Part shown: piece after piece, positions 56,416 through 64,000 of the stretch
Layout of the letters: every line of letters starts with the position of its first letter
How positions within the stretch are numbered: the stretch's first letter is position 1
Source of the DNA: Caenorhabditis elegans
Lineage: Eukaryota > Nematoda > Chromadorea > Rhabditida > Rhabditidae
Length of the DNA: 64,000 bases
Direction of reading: 5' to 3'
Assembly: GCF_000002985.6 (NCBI RefSeq)
Contig: NC_003283.11
Span: 15,563,501 to 15,627,500 of the forward strand
Program-made: the position numbers and the translations under genes
Notes under the pieces: generated by a model
Database searches by the model: none
Seen by the model: only the letters and a program-made list of their open reading frames with translations
Told to the model about the DNA's origin: nothing

Positions 56416-57729
56416 TCAAATTTTTGTCGTCATTGTATTCCCACTATCCACGTTCTCGGGACGCCTTCGTCGACAACAATTGAGCAACGGCATTATAAAT
56501 TCTGAAATTATCAACTGATTAACTCACTGATAAATATAAACTCAAATCAATTATCGCTGATCGATAGCTTTTGACAATCATAATGGTGGGAAGTGGATCC
56601 AGAACAGGAAATAATGCGATAGTTGTTGCAACTGAGAATTGATTGAACTTGATGTTCAGTGCGGAACAGGTGTATAAAATACATACAGGTATATGCATTA
56701 GGACAAGTGGAACCACGGCCTGAAACGGGAAAAGAAAATACGTCCCGAATCAAAGAGGCCGTGAAACTTTTAAGATCCAAAAGAAAAACTCACTTGAAGC
56801 ACAAGTGCGATGAACAGTTGATGCTGTAGTTTCTTTATTTTGGCTGACCTCTCATTAGTGATCTTCGTGATTTGAGAGATGTGACTGTAACACTGAACGC
56901 CGAAGAAAATAATCAAAAACAGGGAGATTGTCTGAAAATCTTTCAGGAATACATATAATCAGTTACGAGCTACTCACAGTTAGTACAACTAGCAGCATAG
57001 CTACCCCAATTGTGCTGTATCGAATTGAATTGTCAATTTGCGAATAGAACAAAGGCCCTGTATAGGTATACTCGTCAATAGTCATATTCATTTCTTCGAG
57101 TACAGATTTTCTGAAATTCTGGTTTTATTTAAGATGCACTATTCTTAACTCACTCCACAATTGCAGTCATCTCTGGAAAGTTGGGATACAAATAATAAGT
57201 CATTATTCCATATGCAAGTCCATAAAGAAGTGGCAAGAGAAACCAGGAGACAATTTTAATTCCTTTGAACTGTTTAAGGACTTGGTTTCCAGTAGCAACA
57301 AATGCACGGTAGGCAAAGATAATGACAAACATTCCCATAGAGAAGCCGAAGAATCCACAGTAAGAACCTGAATGTGTGTTGAATCTGTTGGTTTTCGAGT
57401 GCTACCTACAGTTGAAGAACATTGAAACCTCTCTTCCGAAGAATCGATTTTTATATGGAACAACCACTACAAACGATGGACCAATGTTTAGCACAGTCTG
57501 GAAAGAACTCAACAATCAACTGTCACTCTCAGCTCAGCTAGCATACCGTCTGTGTAACCATATCAAACACTCCATAGGACATTTCAAATATGCAAGCTCC
57601 TATCAAAAGATACTTGTAGTTTCCCATCTGGGGTGGAGATCGAAATATAATCAGTAGAATTAGGATGGAATTGAAAAAGATCGAGGTGGGAGCCGTGTAC
57701 AGAAGAAGGGACTTCTGAATAGATCCCAT
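56416..57729 (-). CDS. Seven-transmembrane chemoreceptor, Str superfamily (str type)
   Basis: Exons 57547-57729, 57410-57497, 57154-57367, 56978-57110, 56794-56931, 56542-56719 and 56416-56501 join in frame to 339 residues. Motifs: APTSIFFNSILILLII, RSPPQMGNYKYLLIGACIFE, YCGFFGFSMGMFVIIFAYRA, DEYTYTGPLFYS, YPNFPEM, FPVLDPLPTIMIVKSYRSA, and a basic C-terminal tail NCCRRRRPENVDS. At the end of exon 6 the donor conserved in its paralogue (ATTG/GTATT) is lost (ATTGATTT), and the frame is kept only by a GTTTAT donor seven bases downstream. Without that last splice the protein would end at 56519. It belongs to the same subfamily as the pseudogenes on both sides. Confidence 0.8.
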
Positions 57730-58194
57730 TGAAGCTTGAGCGAATTACTTTGAGAAAGGTTTTGTTAAGTTTTATTATCGATATAAGCTATCGCAATGCC
57801 TTATGAACGTTCAACCTGCCACTACGTAGGTCGTACCCAGACTTGTTGTGCTCCTCAGTAACTATAGTGCCCCTGGGATAGCAAAACTTTATGAAGGAAA
57901 ATAAAAGTTGAGTAGGTAAAAAACATAATATCAAAACATCATCTAGAGTCTCGAGCCATTTCTCATGATAACCGAAATACGTATAGAGCAAGGAATGTAA
58001 ACCGTTCATCACGAGATCAAAGCTTCGAAAATCGTAATTCAGAACTCAATCTCCACTGGGACGTTGCTTAAGCTCCTTGTGACAGTCTAGACAACTTGTA
58101 CGATTTCTTGTTATTTCTGCGTCATATGATTGTTATAGAATCAGGAGTTTTTCAGACATAACTATTATTTTGGTTTTACATCAAAACACTGAAA
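57730..58194. other. Divergent spacer between two receptor loci
   Basis: No gene seen. The intact minus-strand gene and the plus-strand pseudogene are transcribed away from here, so both promoters should lie in this stretch. Confidence 0.5.
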
Positions 58195-59731
58195 ATACTC
58201 GGCAACTACTCAAAAAATGCTCTTTTCCCAAAATTGCTCTCCTATATTTCTGCTCCATTCTCCATACTAGCAAACTTCATTCTCATTTTACTGATTACCT
58301 TCAAGTCCCCACCAGAAATGGGTAACTATAAGCATTTGCTGATAGGAGTTTCAGTTTTTGAGATGTCCTATGCAGTGCTGGATATTGTTTCAGAGACTGT
58401 AGGGGTTCGTTGATTGACTTGGAAATTGCGAAAATTTTCAGACGGTACTATCGATTAAAGAATCATTTGTGGTAGTTGTTCCGTATAAGGATCGATTCTT
58501 CGGAAGAAATACTGCAATGGTTCTTAACTGTAAGAATATCTTCCAGAGTAAAAAACGTACATTATGTAGCTAAGATTTAGGCATCTACTATGCATTTTTC
58601 GGCTTCTCCATGGGCATGTTTGTTATCATCTTTGCCTACCGATCATTTGTATCCACAGGAAACACAATTCTCAAAAAATTTAAAGGATTAAAAATGCTCA
58701 CCTGGTTTGCATTTCCCATATTCTACGCACTTGTATGGCTTTTAGTGGCATGGATACCGCTTGCTCCGTTTCCAGAGATGGACAACGTCGTGCGGTGAGA
58801 ACAACATGTTTAATATGTACTTCATAGTTTTTAACTGCAGAGACTTTTTGTTTGATGCGGTGAATATGACGGTGGACGAGGTCGCTTATACTGGACCACT
58901 GTTCTATTCAACAATTGATAATTCATTACGATTTTCTGCAATTTTACCAGCTGCTCTGCAATGGGTACTAACGGTCAGATAAATCAATTGGTTTTCTTTT
59001 TCGAAAATCAGAGTAACTTCAGGCCTCCTCTCTTTTTCTGGTAATCTTTTTTGGAGTACGTTGTTATTTATACATTGGGAAATTGGTGGATCTCACGGAT
59101 CTTCGATCAATACGGTTGAGACATCTTCAAAAGCAACTGTTCGTCGCCTTGGTGTTTCAGGTAACTCACTGCGCGGGTTTTGGATGAAAGGGCAATTTGT
59201 TACTCAAGCTTTATGTTCTGCGGATCTGGGAGTAAGGCACACTGTCTGATGGTGAATCCACTGGGCTGTAGTTTAAGCCACTTCCGAACAGGGGGCTGTT
59301 GCCGATAACCCAGTAGTAGATCCAGGGGGGGGGGGGGGGGGGGGGGGCAGGATTTGAAATGAAATATCTTGATTGCTAGGGGCCCAAAAAACCGTTCAGT
59401 GACACACCAAACATCTTTCAGGCAACCGTTCCACTCATTCTAATGCATATCCCAGTCACTGTGCTATACACATGCTGCGTGTTCAACATTGTGTTCGATA
59501 CGTTCTCAGTTGCCACGACAATTGCATTATTTCCAGCGATCGACCCGCTTCCAACAATTTTCATTGTCAAAAGCTAACGATCAGCAATATTCGGTATTGT
59601 AAAAAAATGGAAATTGAAAGCATGACATTGTAAATATTTCAGAATATCTTTGGCCATTCTGTCTTCTAACATATGTATGCAGTTGTGCTAATAAAACCAA
59701 ATCATCTATATACATACATACATATTCTTAA
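58195..59731 (+). pseudogene. Str-superfamily chemoreceptor pseudogene with poly(G) intron
   Basis: Exons near 58195-58397, 58441-58529, 58581-58794, 58841-58974, 59024-59160, 59423-59597 and 59643-59731 follow those of the gene at 56416 (SYISAPFSILANFILILLI, FFGFSMGMFVIIFAYRSFV, VDEVAYTGPLFYS, FPAIDPLPTIFIVKS). No in-frame start codon is found where the family starts (only one in another frame at 58218), and the conserved KSYRSA has become KS-stop-RSA through TAA at 59575-59577. The remaining C-terminal exon has lost its usual Cys/Arg tail. The sixth intron holds 23 G in a row. Confidence 0.72.
59325..59347 (+). repeat. Poly(G) tract, 23 bases
   Basis: Twenty-three G in a row in the sixth intron of the receptor pseudogene, preceded by GGGGGC and other G-rich words 30 bases before. 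Confidence 0.95.
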
Positions 59732-60854
59732 CGGCAGTAACCACACTATGTAGAATTCCAAACTTTCATGTTATTGAACATCACGTTTGGGTTTTCTGTT
59801 GGTGACGAAAATCAAAAAACCGAAACGAAATTGTAATGTCGTTAGCACTTGTTCTAATTCTCTTTGATTGTTTATTAAAAATAAAGTTTAGTTGAACGTT
59901 ATTTTCCGGCCAACTCATTATTATGTCTTGGAGAATAGGATAAAACTTGGGCAGATATTGGTCAAACTTCGATACTTACCAGCGACTTGTAGCACAGCAT
60001 TCTAAGCCCGTTCTAGTTTCCGCTTATTGATCAAGGTTCGCCTGCTAGGAAGCAGATTCTGAATCTGTGCCAAAATTTTCCCAAGGGTACATACCATTCT
60101 GCTGCACAAGGGGCCTCTTCACTTCTTCTCCATCGGTCTGAAGCACCCCGACTCCACCTACCCATTTAGCACTCAACTAATAAGTCATTCAAAACTCCAT
60201 TTTAACGAGTCTTCGCTCTCTTCATTCATATTTTTTTCTTCTATCAGTGTGTGTGTATGTCTCGACTCTGCTCGCTAAGCTTGCTTCAAATAAACTTTGT
60301 TCTAGAGCTGAATAACTTTTATTTCTCTCATTTGCTATTTTGCGACTAATTAGAAAACTATTGATATATTTTGAGAAGCCCACATGAATTAACAATAGAT
60401 TACTCAAATCTGGAAAATATTTTTTAAATCACTCCAAATTTGCCCCTCATTCAGAATATCTATGTGGACAAATTCTCAAAAATTTCCCAGATTTTATATT
60501 TCAGCTTGAATTGTGATTGCATTTGTGCGACAAAGGAATTTTCAAACGCCGATTTTTTGAGACGCCATGTGTCGATTTACGAAATTTTCAAGTTTTCAAG
60601 TGCTGAAATATAAAATTAGGGAAAATTGTTTGAATTTTTTTCACATAGATTTTCGGAATCAGGAGCCTATTTACAGTCATTTAAAAATAGATCCCAGATA
60701 TTGGTACTCCATTTTTATTTCAGGTATATCACTGATGTTTTATATTGACGTCGAAATACTGATTGTATTGAATATTTATTCGAGTGAACACATTACAAAA
60801 CTATAAAACCTTAAAAACGATTCACCTACTTAGTTCTTCTGATTCTGCGGAAAA
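59732..60854. other. Intergenic, no gene recognised
   Basis: The stretch contains a GC-richer part around 59990-60170 (TTCGCCTGCTAGGAAGCAG), with no domain in the short frames. A microsatellite-like ACATACATACAT lies near 59723, and GTGTGTGTATG is at 60248. Confidence 0.5.
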
Positions 60855-62015
60855 ATGGATCTCACGAACAATTGGAAGTTCATACGACCCGTAACCTTTC
60901 ACACTGTCTTATGGACCACCTATACATGGGTTACTGTAGCTGTGGCAAAGAATCTCAACTCACTGAGCAGCGCTTTCTACAGACTTTTCATTGTGGGGTA
61001 CTTCATGGTAAGCAGTTGTTTAAAATAAAGCACAACTAAAGTCTTCAGAACCTTGCCACGTATTCCAACTCGTTCCTCACTCTTCGAATACCGCAGATAA
61101 CATGCATCAATGGCTCTCAGGCACAGTTTTTTCTTTCTCGTAATAGAGCCACGGCGGACACTTTTCTATCGACTAGTATTATTCATGCATTATCACTTCA
61201 TTTTGCTTATACTCAGTACATTTATGGAATGCTCGTATGTTTGAACAGGTTCACATTGGTCAACCGCACAATAGTGAAAAAATTTGGAGAAAATACCTCT
61301 GGGCAATTGCAAGTGCAATGTTTGGGATTCCAGTTGTTTTTACTTCATGGATTGCGGTAAATGATTCATTTTTCATTTACAATAAGCCCACTGACAGTTT
61401 CCTTATTGCTTCTACTCTGGTAAATGATGCATAGGTGTGTATGTAGATAAATTCAGTTTTATAGGGTAGGAGAATAATATGGGGATGTCTTGCAGCAACA
61501 ATAACGATCATAACCTTCCTGAATGCATTTTTAAACATTTGGTCGTATCGGATAGTGAAAAATATGAAAAGGTATTAACTAGAGGTCACATTTTTTATTC
61601 ATAATCTCTTCCAGAAATAAAGTGAAAATCCCCGAAAGCCAACTAATGAAAATGTCCATTTTGATATTCATCATCGACGCGTTCACAGCAGCGATATCAC
61701 TTTCAAATGTGACAATCATGACCTGGACCCCTATTGCCGAAATTGATAAAGAGTCCTGGGCATACATTGCTTACGAGTTGACTCCACTTGGTAGTGACAT
61801 TCTAACATTTTCACCTCCAACTCTATTGTTGATGTATAGCCGAACGGTAAGAACTTTGGTTGATGTGGTTTGAATTTGAAAATAAAGTTTTTTAGACTCG
61901 TTATTACTCATTGGAAATGATGCTTTGTATGAAAAGCTACCTAAAACATCCAATGATCGCAAAGACCAAAAGTTTGGCTATTGTTGAGCCATTTCATCCT
62001 GAGAGTATTTACTAG
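60855..62015 (+). pseudogene. Srg-superfamily chemoreceptor (srv/srg-like) with one frameshift
   Basis: Exons 60855-61007, 61049-61419, 61465-61571, 61615-61846 and 61896-62015 are all in phase if one base is added to the A run at 61275-61280: the frame reads MLVCLNRFTLVNRTIVKK up to it, and IWRKYLWAIASAMFGIPVVF after it. The corrected length would be about 327 residues, with seven hydrophobic segments (YFM-NLATYSNSFLTL, ALSLHFAYTQYIYGMLVCL, WGCLAATITIITFLNAFLN, ILIFIIDAFTAAISLS) and the late motif PLGSDILTFSPPTLLLMYS. The family differs from the Str genes before it. As every other splice site is intact, the lesion is either recent, strain-specific or an error in the homopolymer. Confidence 0.65.
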
Positions 62016-62360
62016 TTAACACCTGTTCACTTTGTTAATTATTTTAATCCAATAAAAACTTGAAATTCGTGAGTGTTTTTGTTCAATGAATAATTTTTAA
62101 ATTCATCATTGGAACGTTTTTTTCGTTATTTCAGTCATTCATCTCTTTGCATTTTTCTCTAGTTTTTGTAACAGGAAAATTATATTTCAAACAACCAAGC
62201 TGGTCAGTTAAGTTTCTACTTTTCAACGTGACCGTGCCTCCTAAAATCAACTAATGAACCAACCTCTTGGGACTCTACGTGAGCACATCTTTCCATTATG
62301 ACTGGGCTCCCATATTGATTTTTCTTCTTTTTTTGCCAGATATCTAATAATTTATTTCAG
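62016..62360. other. Intergenic, presumed promoter of the gene at 62361
   Basis: No gene seen. TTATTTCAG immediately before the ATG at 62361 is a likely trans-splice site or a leader-intron acceptor. Confidence 0.5.
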
Positions 62361-62723
62361 ATGTCTTTGAGAAAATCGATGCAGGAGCTGATGAAAGAGG
62401 CTGATGAGATTATCCATAAGCAGAATGTTATGGATGGTGTGGCAAATGGTAGCGATCCGGAACCTTCTTGTTCTTCTCTAGCAAAGTGGAGACTGCCACC
62501 AATTCCTAGTCCTCCAGCTAAGCAAGCATCGCTCTCGAAATTGACAAGCCTTTCAAGAACACACATGGACCATTCTCCAGTTAAAGAAGAGATCAAGTCA
62601 ACAAAAGGATCCGAATACTTGAATCCTGAACCACCCGCAAATTTCCAAAAGCAACTTCCATCTGCGAAAATTCAAAAGGAAGAGGAGAAGCTGCCGAAGC
62701 TAAAAGATTCCGGACTTCAATAA
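62361..62723 (+). CDS. Small Pro/Ser/Lys-rich protein, unknown function
   Basis: A single open frame of 120 residues begins directly after a TTATTTCAG acceptor. The first 25 residues look helical (SLRKSMQELMKEADEIIHKQ), followed by a disordered, proline-rich part (RLPPIPSPPAKQ) and a Lys/Glu-rich end. A perfect GTAAGTAT donor lies 49 bases after the stop, at 62772, so the transcript may continue by splicing to the exons that encode the next protein. No family recognised; it may be a nematode-specific intracellular protein. Confidence 0.55.
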   Translation: MSLRKSMQELMKEADEIIHKQNVMDGVANGSDPEPSCSSLAKWRLPPIPSPPAKQASLSKLTSLSRTHMDHSPVKEEIKSTKGSEYLNPEPPANFQKQLPSAKIQKEEEKLPKLKDSGLQ

Positions 62724-63165
62724 AGAAGACAGACTAAGTTCTATTCTAGCTATTATAAACTCAGTATTCGGGTAAGTATAATTAACGGTAGAAATTGTGG
62801 AAGCATTGGTCTTAACGTCGATTGTGTGGCAAGATAGGATTGGGTCAATCAAATAGTTAATCGTGCTCTCCGTACCTGAAAGACGTGCTATCGGTATATC
62901 GCTTTATTTTAATTTCAGCTCTTTACATTCTACAACAGCCCCTTTAGTGATATGCATACCTACTCTATTTTTATTCTACCCTTCCCTATACCCTTTCCAT
63001 GCTCACTCCCATCTCCTATGGCAACAAAACCAACGAAGACTAACGAAGGAATCCTATGGGACTTCAGGTGCTCCCTTTTCTAACTTTCATTCTTTCACTC
63101 TTTTTTTGTTGAAAATTACATTTTCCTCTCTTTTTCTAACAATCTAATTTTTCAGACCAACCTAG

Positions 63166-63826
63166 ATGTTTATTAGAGGATCAATCGTATACGAGCCTTT
63201 AAATCCTCTTCCTAACTATATTCCACCTCGAGCGTCACCACCATCGCCGCCAAAAATGAATGGGAAATATAGCCTTCCACCTCTCACAATGTCACCTCTC
63301 GTGGAGCCAAGTGTCACTGGTAGCTTTGACCACGGAACTACTGGATTGAAAAAAAGCGCGTCAATTGATGGAATTTTCAAGCGAAAACCTGTTGACCCAG
63401 CCGAATATTTTGCCCAATTCAAAGTGCCCAGCTATCTCAAGACATATGAACCCCCAGTTCCCTTGTTCACAATTGTTCGCCGTTCCGAGTCTCTAAATGC
63501 GCGAAGAACAGAATCTCGGAGAAACGAGGATATCCCGAAGCTCGCAAATAACTTATGGAGTAACGATACAGCGGATGACGTTGTTTATAGAATCCTAACA
63601 GGCGGAGGTTGGGGTCGCGATGAGCTGCCTCCACCGGCTCCGAGGGTTCAACGACCGAAGAATGGACAGAATCGTCACCTGTGGCACAAAGAGGAGTCTT
63701 CTCAAGGAGTGATCAGAGGAGTTCGGAAGGTTGGTTAGATGGTGATGCCTAAATGTGAAAAGTTTCCAATGTTTTCAGTTCGCCGAGCCTATGGGCTATG
63801 ATCATCAGTCACGTCGTTTGGATTGA
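63166..63826 (+). CDS. Proline-rich protein, unknown function, 203 residues
   Basis: Exons 63166-63729 and 63779-63826 join in frame. The N-terminal third is proline-rich (NPLPNYIPPRASPPSPP), the middle is basic with IDGIFKRKPVDPAEYFAQFK and VPSYLKTYEPPVPLFTIVRR, and the end is polar (PPPAPRVQRPKNGQNRHLWH). No domain recognised; the arrangement suggests an intrinsically disordered adaptor or cytoskeletal protein, but that is a guess. The ATG follows a TTTTTCAG acceptor by ten bases, and an in-frame TAG directly before it means the frame cannot be entered from an upstream exon through that acceptor. Its 5' neighbour at 62361 may share a transcript. Confidence 0.65.
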
Positions 63827-64000
63827 AGAATCACCACGTTACAATATTCACCATACACCTCTTTATCATTACTCTTTCCTCTCTTAGATTCTATTAACCT
63901 TTCGAACATTAAAAAAAAACTATGTAGTGATACCAAAATTAATAAATTTTACTCCAATTATCGGGATTCAAAATATCACAAATAACTGTAAACGGTAGTA

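Overview
This window is nuclear DNA of a Caenorhabditis nematode, almost certainly C. elegans. It is AT-rich, with many 45-60 base introns, TTTCAG splice acceptors and trans-splice-like acceptors just before start codons. It also holds families found as expanded sets in nematodes: F-box/FTH proteins and Str/Srg chemoreceptors. The order acs-2, lsm-5, mdt-28, atx-3 matches what I remember of cosmid F28F8 on chromosome V; that placement is from memory, while the gene calls rest on translated exons.

Layout. 1-3.9 kb: no convincing gene; a palindromic CGGCAAATTGCCG-type repeat field and the acs-2 promoter with a TATA box. 3.9-7.2 kb: acs-2 (mitochondrial acyl-CoA synthetase) and lsm-5, both on +. 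7.3-10.6 kb: a dead fragment of atx-3 exon 1, then two tandem F-box/FTH paralogues, one with a GC-AG intron and one with a broken first exon. 10.7-17.3 kb: four conserved minus-strand genes, mdt-28 (Mediator), atx-3 (Josephin deubiquitinase), an unknown 177-residue protein and an ELM2-domain protein. Each start codon follows an acceptor-like site, so they may form an operon. 18.2-25.4 kb: three minisatellites, one packed with E2F-like TTTGGCGGGAAA sites, then a 172-base satellite with a visible AABAB higher-order pattern. 25.4-36.2 kb: decayed genes and mobile DNA (a Brix-domain pseudogene, a second multi-exon pseudogene carrying a small inverted-repeat element, and an F-box/FTH gene split by a 5.4 kb segment with exact 15-base inverted ends that holds two degenerate poly(A)-polymerase-like copies). 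36.9-46.9 kb: three minus-strand HTH/F-box/FTH genes. Two share identical exon lengths; the third has the HTH-F-box module twice. A 3 kb intron of one holds an array of GNA-triloop hairpins. 47.8-62.0 kb: seven 7TM chemoreceptor loci (four intact, three broken), with telomere-like TTAGGC tracts and a dead mariner in introns. 62.4-63.8 kb: two small proline-rich genes of unknown function.

The left part is conserved housekeeping and metabolism (fat oxidation, U6/P-body Lsm ring, Mediator, ubiquitin, chromatin). The right part is a fast-evolving arm-type region of substrate-adaptor F-box genes and chemosensory receptors, with many duplications and decayed copies. The F-box genes carry an N-terminal helix-turn-helix related to mariner transposases, and a mariner copy with the homologous N-terminus lies in the same window.
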